Source of the DNA: Leucobacter chromiisoli | Lineage (GTDB): Bacteria > Actinomycetota > Actinomycetes > Actinomycetales > Microbacteriaceae | Length of the DNA: 64,000 nucleotides | NCBI RefSeq assembly: GCF_016522505.1 | Contig: NZ_JAEHOH010000011.1 | Span: 1 to 64,000, forward strand | Direction: 5' to 3' | Shown: in pieces, positions 8,610-18,323 of the stretch | How positions within the stretch are numbered: the first letter of the stretch is position 1 | Layout: every line of letters starts with the position of its first letter | Program-made: the position numbers and the translations under genes | Notes under the pieces: generated by a model | What the model saw: only the letters and a program-made list of their open reading frames with translations | What the model was told of the DNA's origin: nothing | The model's database searches: none

Positions 8610-10175
8610 CTACGCGGCGGGGGCGAGCATCCCGAGCCACACGAGCTCGCGGACGCCGTCGCAGAGCGCCTCGGCGGCGGCCTCGCCGTCCACCTCGAGC
8701 AGGGTCGCGAGCGCGTCGGCGATCTGCCCCAGAGTCAGCTCGCCGTCGCAGGCGCCGACAGCCGCCGCGAGCAGCGGGTCCGCCGCGACCCGTCGCGCGA
8801 TCCCCCGGGCGCTCGTCAGGGCGATGTCGCTCGGAGCCTCCTCGCCCGGCCGGTGCCGGCGCTCCTCCTCGACCGCGGGATCCAGCAGCCACCGCGTCGC
8901 GAGCAGCTCGCCGTCGCTCCGACCCGCCCACGCGATGGCGACGTCGAATGCCCGCTGCAGCGCGCGGCCCGGCGCGACGTCGAAGGCGCCGCCGGCGCGC
9001 TCCAGCCGGATCGGCGGGGCCTCGCTGCCGGGCTCGAGCCGTTCGACGCGGATCGAGCCGAGACCGACCGCGGAGACCCGCCGCGCGGAGAAGTCGTCGA
9101 TCCAGGCCTCGACGAGGCGCTCGAACTCCGCCTCACCAGGTCGGGCCCCTCCATCGCGGGCCCAGGTCTCGGCGTACCGGGCGGGATCGACCCGGTCGCG
9201 TTCGACGACCCAGGCGGCGAGCGGCCCCGCGACGGCGTCGGCGTCCGCGATCCAGCCGCGCACGCGCTCGAACCCGTCGCTGCCCCACGGGGACTCCCAG
9301 TTCGCGAGGCACAGCAGCACGCCGCCCTCGGCCAGGTGCTCGGGCGCGCTCCGCACGACGGCTGCCGCGAGTTCGTCGCCGGTGCGGCCGCCGTCGCGGT
9401 ACTCGTAGACCGGGGCGTCGGCGTCGCCGCGGGGCGTGATCACGAACGGAGGGTTCGACAGGATCAGGTCGAACCGCTCGCCGGCGACGGGCCCGAAGAG
9501 GTCGCCGCGCCTGAACTCGATGCGCTCCTCCAGCCCGTTCAGTCTCGCGTTCGCCCGGGCGAGGGCGAGGGCGCGCTCGGAGATGTCGGTGGCCACGACC
9601 CGACCGCTCGTCAGGCCGGCCAGGTGGAGGGCGACGACGCCGCAGCCGGTGCCGAGATCGAGCGCGCTCGCGACCGGCCGGGTCGGGGCTTGCGCGAGCA
9701 GGGAGCGCGTCGCGCCCCCGACGCCCATCACGTGGTCGGGGCGAGCCGGGCCCCGGCGCAGCTGGTCGTCGAGATCCGACAGGATCCACCACTCGTCGGC
9801 GCGTTCGTCGGCGCCCTCACGGCCGCGCTCCACGGATACCGGGTTCAGGGAGAGGGCCGCGCGCAGCGCACGCTGCCCCGCGCCGCCCGCACCCGCGGCG
9901 GCGACGAGGCCGAGCGTCGCCGCGCCCGCGCTCCCCAGGCGGGGAAGCGCGGCGTCGAGCTCCCCGGCGGGCAGCCCCTCGCCGAGCAGGAACAGGCGGA
10001 CGAGCGACGCGATCGGGCTCGGACCGCGCTCGCGCAGCACGCGTCGCGCGGGGGCGAACACGCCCCGCTGCCGCGCCGAGTCGGCGGGGGCGCCGAGCAG
10101 GGCGGTCACGGCCGGGCCGCGGTACCCGGCTTCGGCCAGGTCGGCTCGGAGGAGGTCGATGAGTCGGGAGTCCAC
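8610..10175 (-). CDS. Class I SAM-dependent methyltransferase, RsmC/PrmC-like core
   Basis: This 521-residue protein has an N-terminal helical domain (1-150), a methyltransferase core (about 150-330) and a C-terminal domain (330-521). The SAM site is [16 protein letters not shown], then [22 protein letters not shown] is the NPPF motif that marks enzymes methylating an amide or exocyclic amine (rRNA guanine or adenine, or release-factor Gln). The substrate cannot be decided. It starts with GTG at 10175, ten bases after the neighbour stops, and ends 12 bases before hisD. Similar genes occur widely in Microbacteriaceae. Confidence 0.85.
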   Translation of the reverse strand: MDSRLIDLLRADLAEAGYRGPAVTALLGAPADSARQRGVFAPARRVLRERGPSPIASLVRLFLLGEGLPAGELDAALPRLGSAGAATLGLVAAAGAGGAGQRALRAALSLNPVSVERGREGADERADEWWILSDLDDQLRRGPARPDHVMGVGGATRSLLAQAPTRPVASALDLGTGCGVVALHLAGLTSGRVVATDISERALALARANARLNGLEERIEFRRGDLFGPVAGERFDLILSNPPFVITPRGDADAPVYEYRDGGRTGDELAAAVVRSAPEHLAEGGVLLCLANWESPWGSDGFERVRGWIADADAVAGPLAAWVVERDRVDPARYAETWARDGGARPGEAEFERLVEAWIDDFSARRVSAVGLGSIRVERLEPGSEAPPIRLERAGGAFDVAPGRALQRAFDVAIAWAGRSDGELLATRWLLDPAVEEERRHRPGEEAPSDIALTSARGIARRVAADPLLAAAVGACDGELTLGQIADALATLLEVDGEAAAEALCDGVRELVWLGMLAPAA

Positions 10176-10184
10176 CGCACCAGG

Positions 10185-10829
10185 CTAGTACGCGACGGTG
10201 AAGCGGGCGCGGCGGTGCCGCGGCTCCTCGATCTCGTCGACGACGGCGATGCCGAAGTCGGCGCCGGAGATCTCCGACGCGCCGTTCTCGTCGGTGAGGA
10301 TCACGTCGCCGCCCACCCGGTACTCGTCGCGGAATGTGCCGGCGGCCCACGGGCCGAATCCTCCCGCCGGGCTGACGTAGAACCAGTCGAGGGAGTCGGG
10401 GGTCGCGCGCAGGTCGTCGAGCACGCCGGCCATCTCCGCGGCCTCGGGCTTGATCTCATCCGGGAAGTCGGGGCCGTCCATCACCAGCGGGCCGCCCGCG
10501 CTCTGCAGCAGCGATCCCGCGCCGCCCACCACGCCGAGACGCACGCCGGCGGCCCCGGCCTCGGCGGCGAGCTCCGCGATGGCCGGGCGCAGCGCTCCCG
10601 CCATCTCGCCGCGCGGGGACACCGCCACGATCACCACCTCGGCGCCGTCGAGGGCCCGGGCGCGGTCCTCGGCACGCCCGATCGCCCCCTCCAGATAGCG
10701 CACGCCCGCCATCTGCTCGGCGGCCTCCCGTCTGGTCATGCTCGTCACCGAGTGGCCGCGCACCGCCGCCGCCTCGACGATGTGCGATCCCGCATAGCCG
10801 CTTCCGCCGATCACCGTGATGTCCGCCAT
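10185..10829 (-). CDS. NAD(P)-binding Rossmann protein (NmrA/atypical SDR type)
   Basis: This 214-residue protein starts with a clear dinucleotide-binding loop, ITVIGGSGYAGSHIVEAAA. It continues with the strand-helix order of atypical SDRs: VVIVAVSPRG after strand 4, LGVVGGAGSLL, and DWFYVSPAGGFGPWAAG. No YxxxK catalytic pair is visible, so it is more likely a cofactor-binding reductase-like or sensor protein than a classical SDR. It is close in pattern to proteins annotated as NAD(P)H-binding, YwnB-like. Its partner is unknown. The ATG at 10829 is the natural start. Confidence 0.8.
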   Translation of the reverse strand: MADITVIGGSGYAGSHIVEAAAVRGHSVTSMTRREAAEQMAGVRYLEGAIGRAEDRARALDGAEVVIVAVSPRGEMAGALRPAIAELAAEAGAAGVRLGVVGGAGSLLQSAGGPLVMDGPDFPDEIKPEAAEMAGVLDDLRATPDSLDWFYVSPAGGFGPWAAGTFRDEYRVGGDVILTDENGASEISGADFGIAVVDEIEEPRHRRARFTVAY

Positions 10830-10912
10830 GCCCGTCCCGTCCTCTCAGTGCCTCTCCCCCGGTGCAACTCCGGGCGCTCGCCCCGTATTCCGGCGACCCG
10901 CCCGGCACCGCG

Positions 10913-12361
10913 CTACGCGAACGCGCGATCGTGCGCGGTCACGGGGGCCGGCAGCACCGTCTCGCCCGTGAGATAGGCGTCGGCGGAGGCGGCTGCGGCC
11001 CGCCCCTCCGCGATGGCCCAGACGATGAGCGACTGCCCGCGCCCGGCATCCCCGGCGACGAAGACGCCCGGGAGGGAGGTCGAGTAGTCCCTCCGCCGCT
11101 CGAACGCGCCGCGTCGCCCGTGGGGCAGCGCCAGCCCCGGATCCTCGATCGGCTCCGGCCCCGAGAAGCCCATCGCGATCAGCACGAGATCGGCGTCGAT
11201 CAGATGCTCCGTTCCCGGGATCGGCTCGCGTCCGCGCTCCGTGAAGCCCGTCTCGGCCACCCGCAGCGCCCGCACCGATCCCCCGTCCCCGACGAACTCG
11301 ACGGTCGAGGCGAGGTAGCGCCGCTCGCCGCCCTCCTCGTGCGAGCTCGTGACCTCGAACAGCTTCGGGTGCACGGGCCACGGCTCCGCGTCGCCGCGCG
11401 TCTCGCCGGGTCGACGCCCGATCGCGAGGTTCGTCACCGACGCCGCGCCCTGGCGGTGCGCGGTGCCGATGCAGTCGGCGCCGGTGTCGCCGCCGCCGAT
11501 GACGACGACGTGCCTGCCCGCCGCGTCGAACGGGGTCGCCTCGAGGGATCCGGAGCTCACGCGGTTGGCGGCGCTGAGGTAGGGCATCGCGTACATGATG
11601 CCGTCGAGGTCGCGGCCGGGGAGGCTCAGCTCCCGGGGGACGGTCGCGCCCGTCGCCACGATGACGGCGTCGAAGCGGCGGCGCAGCTCCGTCCAGCTCA
11701 TGTCGCGACCGATCTCGATGCCCGTGCGGAAGCGGGTCCCCTCGGCCTTGAGCTGCGCGACCCGACGCTCGACGAGCGCCTTCTCGAGCTTGAAGTCCGG
11801 GATGCCGAACCGCAGCAGGCCGCCGGGCTCCTCGTCGCGCTCGTACACCGCGACGGTGTGCCCCGCCCGTGTGAGCTGCTGCGCCGCGGCGAGACCCGCG
11901 GGGCCCGAGCCCACCACGGCGACCGTCTTGCCGGTGAGGCGCTCGGGCGGTCGCGGCTCGACCCAGCCGTTCGCGAACCCCTGGTCGATGATGCTGTTCT
12001 CGACCTGCTTGATGGTGACGGCCGGCTGATTGATGCCGAGCACGCAGGCCGACTCGCAGGGCGCCGGGCAGGCGCGTCCGGTGAACTCCGGGAAGTTGTT
12101 CGTCTGGTGCAGACGGTCGAGAGCCTCCCGCTCGCGGCCCCGCCACACGAGGTCGTTCCACTCCGGGATCAGGTTGCCGAGCGGGCAGCCCTGGTGGCAG
12201 AACGCCACACCGCAGTCCATGCACCGCGAGGCCTGCCGCGCGACGACGGTCGGGTCGGCGGGGTCGACGACCTCGCGCCAGTCCTGCAGCCGGATCGGCA
12301 CGGGACGCTTCGGAGCGAGCTCGCGCTCGCGCACCTTCAGAAAACCACGGGGATCAGCCAC
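10913..12361 (-). CDS. gltD: Glutamate synthase small subunit
   Basis: This is the beta chain of NADPH glutamate synthase. It takes electrons from NADPH to FAD and passes them via Fe-S centres to the large subunit. It has 482 residues. The N-terminal cysteine cluster is CMDCGVAFCHQGCPLGN, the FAD loop AVVGSGPAGLAAAQQL, and the NADPH loop VVVIGGGDTGADCIGTAH. The GTG at 12361 overlaps the gltB stop by eight bases (GTGGCTGA), which shows translational coupling. The open frame extends far upstream, but that part is antisense to the gltB frame logic and is not used. Confidence 0.96.
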   Translation of the reverse strand: MADPRGFLKVRERELAPKRPVPIRLQDWREVVDPADPTVVARQASRCMDCGVAFCHQGCPLGNLIPEWNDLVWRGREREALDRLHQTNNFPEFTGRACPAPCESACVLGINQPAVTIKQVENSIIDQGFANGWVEPRPPERLTGKTVAVVGSGPAGLAAAQQLTRAGHTVAVYERDEEPGGLLRFGIPDFKLEKALVERRVAQLKAEGTRFRTGIEIGRDMSWTELRRRFDAVIVATGATVPRELSLPGRDLDGIMYAMPYLSAANRVSSGSLEATPFDAAGRHVVVIGGGDTGADCIGTAHRQGAASVTNLAIGRRPGETRGDAEPWPVHPKLFEVTSSHEEGGERRYLASTVEFVGDGGSVRALRVAETGFTERGREPIPGTEHLIDADLVLIAMGFSGPEPIEDPGLALPHGRRGAFERRRDYSTSLPGVFVAGDAGRGQSLIVWAIAEGRAAAASADAYLTGETVLPAPVTAHDRAFA

Positions 12362-15300
12362 GGGTCGCCTCCAGAATCTCGGTCCACACCTGGTCGCCGT
12401 CGGGGTCGATGCCGTTCCGCGTCGCACGCTCGCGGATCTCGAGCACGCGCGAGTAACCCTGCGGGACGAGCCTCGTGAAGCGGGCGAACACCCGATCCGG
12501 GTCGGTCTCGATCTCGGCGAGCAGATCCTCGGCGACCGCCGATCCGGTCTGCTCGACGTGCCGCCGGAGCAGGGCGCGCACGCGCTCGCGCAGCGCCAGC
12601 TCCTCCGCCGTCCCGGCCCCGAGGGGCCGCAGCGCCAGCGCGCCCGAGGCGAGCTCGGCCGAGTTGACGTTGTCGGGATCGAGGTCGAGCAGCACCGCCT
12701 CGCCGCCGGACATGCCGGCGCCAATGTTGCGCCCCGTCGGCCCGAGCACGAGGGCGAAGCCGCCCGTGAAGTACTCGAGCGCGTGGTCCCCCACCCCCTC
12801 GACCACGGCCGTCGCGCCCGAGCCCCGCACGAGGAAGCGCTCGCCCACGACGCCCGCGATCCAGATCGAGCCGCTCGTCGCGCCGTAGCCGATCACGTTG
12901 CCGGCGATCACGTTGCCGGCGGCCTCGTGGCCGGCGTCGGCGTGCGGCCGGATGACGATCTCGCCGCCCGAGAGCCCCTTCGCGACGTAGTCGTTCGCGT
13001 CGCCGATGAGCCGCAGCGTCATGCCGGCCGGCATGAATGCGCCGAGCGACTGGCCGGCCGACCCCGTGAGCGTGATGTCGATCGTCTCGGGCGCGAGTCC
13101 CTCCGCGCCGAACCTGCGCGTGACCTCGTGCCCGAGCATGGTGCCCACGGCGCGGTCGATGTTGCGGATCGGCAGGTCGATCACCACGGGCTCGCGGCGC
13201 TCGAGCGCGTCGCCGGACATCTCGATGAGCGCCCGGTCGAAGTGCTCGCCGAGCTCGTGATCCTGCTCGCGGCCCCAGCGGCGGGGCGCCGTGTCGGGGA
13301 ACGACGGCCCGCGCAGGATCGGAGTGAGGTCGAGCCCCTCGGCCTTCCAGTGCCGGATCGCCTCGTCGACGTCGAGCGCGCGGGTGTCGCCGACCGCCTC
13401 GTCGAGGCTGCGGTAGCCGAGCGAGGCGAGCAGCTCCCGCACCTCCTCCGCGATGAAGCGGAAGAAGTTGACGACGTGCTCGGCCCGCCCCGTGAAGCGC
13501 TCGCGCAGCTCGGGGTTCTGGGTCGCGACGCCGACGGGGCAGGTGTCGAGGTGGCAGACGCGCATCATGATGCAGCCGGAGACGACGAGGGGGGCCGTGG
13601 CGAAGCCGAACTCCTCGGCGCCGAGCAGCGCGGCCACGACCACGTCGCGCCCGGTCTTCAGCTGGCCGTCGACCTGCACGACGACGCGGTCGCGCAGCCC
13701 GTTGAGCATCAGCGTCTGCTGCGCCTCCGCGAGGCCGAGCTCCCAGGGCGCGCCGGCGTGCTTCAGCGAGTTCATGGGGCTCGCCCCGGTGCCGCCGTCG
13801 TGCCCCGAGACGAGGACGACGTCGGAGAGCGCCTTGGCGACGCCCGCCGCGACCGGCCCGATCCCCGACTGCGAGACGAGCTTGGTGCTGATCCTGGCTC
13901 CCGGGTTCGCCCGTTTCAGGTCGAAGATGAGCTGCTTGAGATCCTCGATCGAGTAGATGTCGTGGTGCGGGGGCGGGGAGATGAGCCCGACGCCCGGGGT
14001 GGCGTGGCGGGTCGCCGCGATCCAGGGGTACATCTTGCCCGGAGGCAGCTGCCCGCCCTCGCCCGGCTTCGCGCCCTGGGCCAGCTTGATCTGGATCTCG
14101 TCGGCGTGCGTGAGGTACATGCTCGTCACGCCGAAGCGGCCCGACGCGACCTGCTTGATGGCGCTGCGGCGCTCGGGATCGAGCAGACGGTCCTCGCGCT
14201 CGCCGCCCTCGCCGGTGTTGGAGCGGCCGCCGAGCCTGTTCATCGCGATCGCGAGCGTCTCGTGCGCCTCGGGCGAGATCGAGCCGTAGCTCATCGCGCC
14301 GGTCGCGAAGCGCTTCACGATGGAGCTCACGGGCTCCACGTCGGCGAGCGGCACGGGCTCGCGATAGGGCGAGAGGCGGATCAGGCCCCGCAGGGTCATG
14401 AGCCGCTCCTGCTGCTCGTTGACGCGACGGGTGTACTCGGAGAATATCTCGCTGCGCCCCGTCCGGGTGGCGTGCTGCAGCTTGTAGATCGTCTCGGGGT
14501 CGAAGAGGTGGGGCTCCTCGCCGCGGCGCCAGCGGTACTCGCCGCCGGTCTCGAGCCGCTGGTGCGTCAGGGCCGCCGGGTCGTCGGGATAGGCGCTGCG
14601 GTGCCGCGCCGCGACCTCGCGGGCGATCACGTCGAGCCCGACGCCGCCGAGGCGGGTGCTCGTCCCGGTGAAGAAGCGGTCGACGACGTCCTGCGCGAGG
14701 CCGATCGCCTCGAAGGTCTGCGCGCCGCAGTAGGACGCGACGGTCGATATGCCCATCTTGCTCATCACCTTGAGCAGCCCCTTGCCGAGGGCCTTGATGA
14801 GGCGCGCGACGGCCTCGGCCTCGGTCACGCCCTCGATCGACCCGTCGCGCACGAGGAGGCCGACCGTCTCCATGGCGAGGTACGGGTTCACGGCGGCGGC
14901 GCCGTAGCCGATGAGCGCCGCGACGTGGTGCACCTCGCGCACGTCGCCCGCCTCGGCGATGAGGGCGACCCGCATGCGGGTGCCCTGCCTGATGAGGTGG
15001 TGGTGCACGGCCGAGACGGCGAGAAGGGACGGCACCGGGGCGAGATCCTTGTTGCTGTCGCGATCGGACAGGATGATGAACTCCGCCCCGGCGTCGATCG
15101 CGGCGCTCGCCTCCCAGCACATCGCCTCGAGCCGATCGGCGAGGCCCCTGGCGTCGTAGTCGACCGGATAGAGGCCGCGGATCGTCACGGCCCGCTCCCG
15201 CTCCGGATCGTCCCCGAAGTGCTGGATCCTGGCGAGGGCGTCGTTGTCGATGACGGGGAAGTCGACGATGACCTGGCGCGCGTGCTCCGCCGACTGGGCG

Positions 15301-16958
15301 AGCAGGTTCGCCTGCGGGCCGATGCTGGTGGCGAGGCTCGTCACGAGCTCCTCGCGCAGGGCGTCGAGGGGCGGGTTCGTGACCTGGGCGAACTGCTGCA
15401 CGAAGTAGTCGAACAGCAGCCTGGGGCGCTCGGAGAGCACGGCGATCGGCGTGTCGGTGCCCATCGCCGCCAGCGGTTCGGCGCCCTCGCGGGCCATGGG
15501 CGCGAGCAGCAGCCGCAGCTCCTCCTCGGTGTAGCCGAAGGTGCGCTGGCGCCGCGTGATGGATGCCGGCGGGTGCACGAGGTGCTCGCGCTCGGGCAGG
15601 TCGGAGAGCCGGATCCGCCCCTCCTCGAGCCACTCCCCCCAGGGGGCGAGCGCGGCGAGCTCCTCCTTCACCTCGGAATCCTCGCGGATCGCGCCCGTCT
15701 CGAGGTTCACGGCGAGCATGCGGCCGGGCTGCAGGCGGCCGCGGCGCACCACCCGCTCGGGGGCGAAGTCGAGCACGCCGGTCTCGCTCGCGATCACGAG
15801 CAGGCCGTCGGCGGTCACCTGGTAGCGGCCGGGGCGCAGCCCGTTGCGGTCGAGCAGGGCGACGAGCTCGCCGCCGTCCGAGGCGATCATGGCCGCCGGA
15901 CCGTCCCAGGGCTCCATCACGAGCGAGTGGTACTCGAGGAAGTCGCGCAGCTCGGGGCTGAGCGCGCTCTCCGACTCCCAGGCCTCGGGGACCATCATGG
16001 CGAGCGCGTGGGGCAGGGAGCGGCCGGCCATCACGAGCAGCTCGAGCACCTCGTCGAAGCTGGCGGAGTCGCTGCCCCCGTCCGAGCAGATCGGCTGCAG
16101 CCGGCGCAGGTCGCCGAGTGCGCTCGATTCGAGCTGCGATTCGCGGGCGCGCATCCAGTTGCGGTTGCCGCGCACCGTGTTGATCTCGCCGTTGTGCGCG
16201 ACCATCCGCAGCGGCTGCGCCAGGTGCCACGAGGGGAAGGTGTTGGTCGAGTAGCGCGAGTGGACGATGGCGAAGCGCGACGCGAAGCGCACGTCCGACA
16301 GCTCCGGGTAGAACCCGGACAACTGCAGCGTCGTGACCATGCCCTTGTACACCAGGGTGCGCGCCGAGAGCGACGGGAGGTAGACGCCGGTCTCGCGCTC
16401 GATGCGCTTACGGGTGCGGAAGGCGCGCCGCTCGAGCTTCAGCGTGTCGACGGCCCCCGCCTCCCGTGCGACGAGGATCGGCTGCTCGATGACGGGGCTC
16501 GCCTGACGGGCGCGCTCCCCCAGCACCTCGGGTCGCACCGCGACCGGGCGCCAGGCGAGCAGCCGCAGGCCCTCCTCGGCGGCGATCGCGGCGATCCGGT
16601 AGCGCGCGGCGCGGCGCGCGGATGTCTCCTGCGGCAGGAACGCGAGGCCCGCCGCGTACCGGCCGGCCTCGGGCAGCTCGAGCGCGGGATCCCGCTCGGC
16701 CAGCACCGCGCGGATGAAGTCGTCTGGCATGTCGCAGAGGATGCCGGCGCCGTCGCCCGTGCCGGCGTCGGAGCCCACGGCCCCGCGGTGCTCCAGGTTC
16801 TCGAGCGCCTCGAGCGCGAGGCTCACGATGTCGTGGCTCGGGGTGCCGGTGAGCGCCACGACCGAGGCGAGGCCGCACGCGTCTCGCTCGTCGGCCGGGT
16901 CGTAGAGGCCGATCCGGCCGGGGGCGGTGCGCTGCGGGCTCGCTGGTCTGACGCTCAT
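12354..16958 (-). CDS. gltB: Glutamate synthase large subunit
   Basis: This alpha chain makes two glutamates from 2-oxoglutarate and glutamine. It has 1534 residues. A short propeptide ends before Cys28 (DERDACGLAS), which is the N-terminal nucleophile of the glutaminase domain after cleavage. The central domain, the FMN barrel with AHGGTG-type core (SGHDGGTGASPMNSLKHAG), the 3Fe-4S cysteines (C-x5-C-x4-C in CIMMRVCHLDTCPVG) and the C-terminal beta-helix with GG repeats are all present. The ATG at 16958 is chosen because AGAGG lies six bases before it and because the propeptide length fits. Assimilation of ammonia in concert with glutamine synthetase is known for the family. Confidence 0.97.
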   Translation of the reverse strand: MSVRPASPQRTAPGRIGLYDPADERDACGLASVVALTGTPSHDIVSLALEALENLEHRGAVGSDAGTGDGAGILCDMPDDFIRAVLAERDPALELPEAGRYAAGLAFLPQETSARRAARYRIAAIAAEEGLRLLAWRPVAVRPEVLGERARQASPVIEQPILVAREAGAVDTLKLERRAFRTRKRIERETGVYLPSLSARTLVYKGMVTTLQLSGFYPELSDVRFASRFAIVHSRYSTNTFPSWHLAQPLRMVAHNGEINTVRGNRNWMRARESQLESSALGDLRRLQPICSDGGSDSASFDEVLELLVMAGRSLPHALAMMVPEAWESESALSPELRDFLEYHSLVMEPWDGPAAMIASDGGELVALLDRNGLRPGRYQVTADGLLVIASETGVLDFAPERVVRRGRLQPGRMLAVNLETGAIREDSEVKEELAALAPWGEWLEEGRIRLSDLPEREHLVHPPASITRRQRTFGYTEEELRLLLAPMAREGAEPLAAMGTDTPIAVLSERPRLLFDYFVQQFAQVTNPPLDALREELVTSLATSIGPQANLLAQSAEHARQVIVDFPVIDNDALARIQHFGDDPERERAVTIRGLYPVDYDARGLADRLEAMCWEASAAIDAGAEFIILSDRDSNKDLAPVPSLLAVSAVHHHLIRQGTRMRVALIAEAGDVREVHHVAALIGYGAAAVNPYLAMETVGLLVRDGSIEGVTEAEAVARLIKALGKGLLKVMSKMGISTVASYCGAQTFEAIGLAQDVVDRFFTGTSTRLGGVGLDVIAREVAARHRSAYPDDPAALTHQRLETGGEYRWRRGEEPHLFDPETIYKLQHATRTGRSEIFSEYTRRVNEQQERLMTLRGLIRLSPYREPVPLADVEPVSSIVKRFATGAMSYGSISPEAHETLAIAMNRLGGRSNTGEGGEREDRLLDPERRSAIKQVASGRFGVTSMYLTHADEIQIKLAQGAKPGEGGQLPPGKMYPWIAATRHATPGVGLISPPPHHDIYSIEDLKQLIFDLKRANPGARISTKLVSQSGIGPVAAGVAKALSDVVLVSGHDGGTGASPMNSLKHAGAPWELGLAEAQQTLMLNGLRDRVVVQVDGQLKTGRDVVVAALLGAEEFGFATAPLVVSGCIMMRVCHLDTCPVGVATQNPELRERFTGRAEHVVNFFRFIAEEVRELLASLGYRSLDEAVGDTRALDVDEAIRHWKAEGLDLTPILRGPSFPDTAPRRWGREQDHELGEHFDRALIEMSGDALERREPVVIDLPIRNIDRAVGTMLGHEVTRRFGAEGLAPETIDITLTGSAGQSLGAFMPAGMTLRLIGDANDYVAKGLSGGEIVIRPHADAGHEAAGNVIAGNVIGYGATSGSIWIAGVVGERFLVRGSGATAVVEGVGDHALEYFTGGFALVLGPTGRNIGAGMSGGEAVLLDLDPDNVNSAELASGALALRPLGAGTAEELALRERVRALLRRHVEQTGSAVAEDLLAEIETDPDRVFARFTRLVPQGYSRVLEIRERATRNGIDPDGDQVWTEILEATRG

Positions 16959-17295
16959 CGACGTCCTCTCTCTCGGCGGGACGTCGGCGGCCCGAGGGTG
17001 GCAAGGCCTGGAACGCCGATGCGGTCGAAGCGCCGTTGCTCCGGCCGGACGTCGAGACCGGGAGATCCCAGAATACACTCGTTTATTCGGTCGAACGAAT
17101 CATCTGACGCACCTTATACGTTGAGTTCGAGATATATCGGAGTTTCGACGAATAATATTCGGCAACCCTTGCGCTTCGCCGCACACTGTGATTCGGAAAA
17201 ACGTACCGGAAATGGGCGCGAAACACTCCCGAAACACAGCGCACCGACGCGTGCCGGCCGCGCTGCGGGCGCCCGCCTCGCCGGTCGCGCAGGAG
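16959..17295 (-). promoter_or_regulatory. AT-rich upstream region of gltBD with two inverted repeats
   Basis: This 337-base gap is clearly less GC-rich than its surroundings between 17060 and 17210 and holds no supported gene. Two inverted repeats share the half-site CGAAT: ATTCG-n6-CGAAT at 17085-17100 and CGAATAATATTCG at 17149-17161. On the minus strand TATTCT (rc of 17070-17075) and TATAAG are possible -10 elements. The arrangement suggests a regulated promoter for gltB, plausibly nitrogen control, but no known operator consensus is matched with confidence. Confidence 0.5.
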
Positions 17296-17337
17296 CACGA
17301 CGGCCCCGCTCCCGGGGGCGGGAGCGGGGCCGTCGTG
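17296..17337 (-). terminator. Strong hairpin, probably the SDR gene terminator
   Basis: A perfect 18-bp stem (17296-17313 with 17320-17337) closes a six-base loop. It lies just downstream of the SDR stop at 17360 on the minus strand. No T run follows. It also insulates the gltB promoter region from the SDR gene. Confidence 0.85.
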
Positions 17338-17359
17338 GGGGGCCGGCCTGATGCGCCGC

Positions 17360-18121
17360 CTACCCCGCGAAGCTCGAGGTGTCCCCCGTCAGACGGGTGT
17401 GGTCCTCGGGAACCGGCTCGGTCGCGGCGAGGGCGACCTCGGCCGCGAACTCCGAGACGTTGTAGAGCCGCCCCGCCTGCTCCCGGCGTTCCTCGATGGC
17501 GCCGGGGTTCATCCGATTGAGCAGCGTCGCCGTCACGGTGCCCTCGATCATGTCGCCCGAGACGACGACGAACTCGACGCCCCGCTCGGCGAGCTCGGGG
17601 ATGCGCTCGCGCAGCGCGTCCTCGCCCGCCCGCTTCGAGAGCGCGACGGGCTCGTACTCGGGCATGGTCGGCGTGGTGCGGATGAAGTGCGCCTGGTGGC
17701 TCGTCACGAAGACGACGCGCGATCCCTCGCCCATGAGCGGGAGGGCGGCGTCGAGCACGGTGAGCTGCGCATCGCGGTTCAGCTTCAGGGCGTAGTCCTC
17801 CTCCATCCCGCTCTCCATGCCGCCGGAGGCGTTGAGCACGAGGATGTCGAGCCCGCCGAACTCGGAGCGCACCGCGTCCATCATCGCCCCCACCGAGGCC
17901 GGGTCGGTGAGATCGGCGCCCTGCACGAGCGCCCGAACGCCGAGTTCGCGCAGCTGCCCGGCGAGCTTCTCGGCCCGGGGCGCCTTGTTACGGAAGTTGA
18001 TGACGACGTCGGCTCCCGCCTCGGCGAGGTAGCGCACGGTGTCGGCGCCGATGCCGCGGGACGAGCCGGTCACCAGGGCGCGGCGGCCTGCCAGGCTGTT
18101 GGGTTCGAGGGGCTGGGACAC
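17360..18121 (-). CDS. Short-chain dehydrogenase/reductase
   Basis: This NAD(P)-dependent oxidoreductase has 253 residues. The cofactor loop is VTGSSRGIGADTVRYL (about 16-31), the structural motif LNASGG replaces the usual NNAG, and a catalytic Tyr-x3-Lys pair is plausible in PEYEPVALSKRAGEDAL, where Tyr and Lys are five or more residues apart, so the active site is atypical or shifted. The substrate is unknown. The GTG at 18121 is chosen because AAGGAG stands five bases before it; the frame is open further upstream, but that part is the antisense of rbpA. Confidence 0.88.
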   Translation of the reverse strand: MSQPLEPNSLAGRRALVTGSSRGIGADTVRYLAEAGADVVINFRNKAPRAEKLAGQLRELGVRALVQGADLTDPASVGAMMDAVRSEFGGLDILVLNASGGMESGMEEDYALKLNRDAQLTVLDAALPLMGEGSRVVFVTSHQAHFIRTTPTMPEYEPVALSKRAGEDALRERIPELAERGVEFVVVSGDMIEGTVTATLLNRMNPGAIEERREQAGRLYNVSEFAAEVALAATEPVPEDHTRLTGDTSSFAG

Positions 18122-18323
18122 GGGTGCTCCTTCATGTCTGTTGCGGGACGCCGACCGCGGCGCGGAAGCCCGGCGGCCGACGTTTCCCAGCGTACTGGAA
18201 GCGGGCTGTGCCCTCGGGCGCGGGGGTATCGCCGCGGCTGGGGAGGGAGTACGCTGCCAACTGAGGAGGGGTCGGCTCGGATCTCCGGGGCCGGCTCGAC
18301 ACTTGCGAGGCGAGGAGGATCCT

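Noticed and set aside
7707-10976. A 1089-residue plus-strand frame
   Set aside because: It is antisense to hisD and the methyltransferase, with low-complexity charged translation.
10913-12724. A 603-residue version of GltD
   Set aside because: The extra N-terminus is antisense-like Arg/Ser/Pro-rich sequence over the gltB end; the GTG at 12361 gives the known N-terminus and an eight-base coupled overlap.
12030-17351. A 1773-residue plus-strand frame antisense to gltB
   Set aside because: It is a shadow frame produced by codon bias; the minus-strand gltB has all catalytic motifs.
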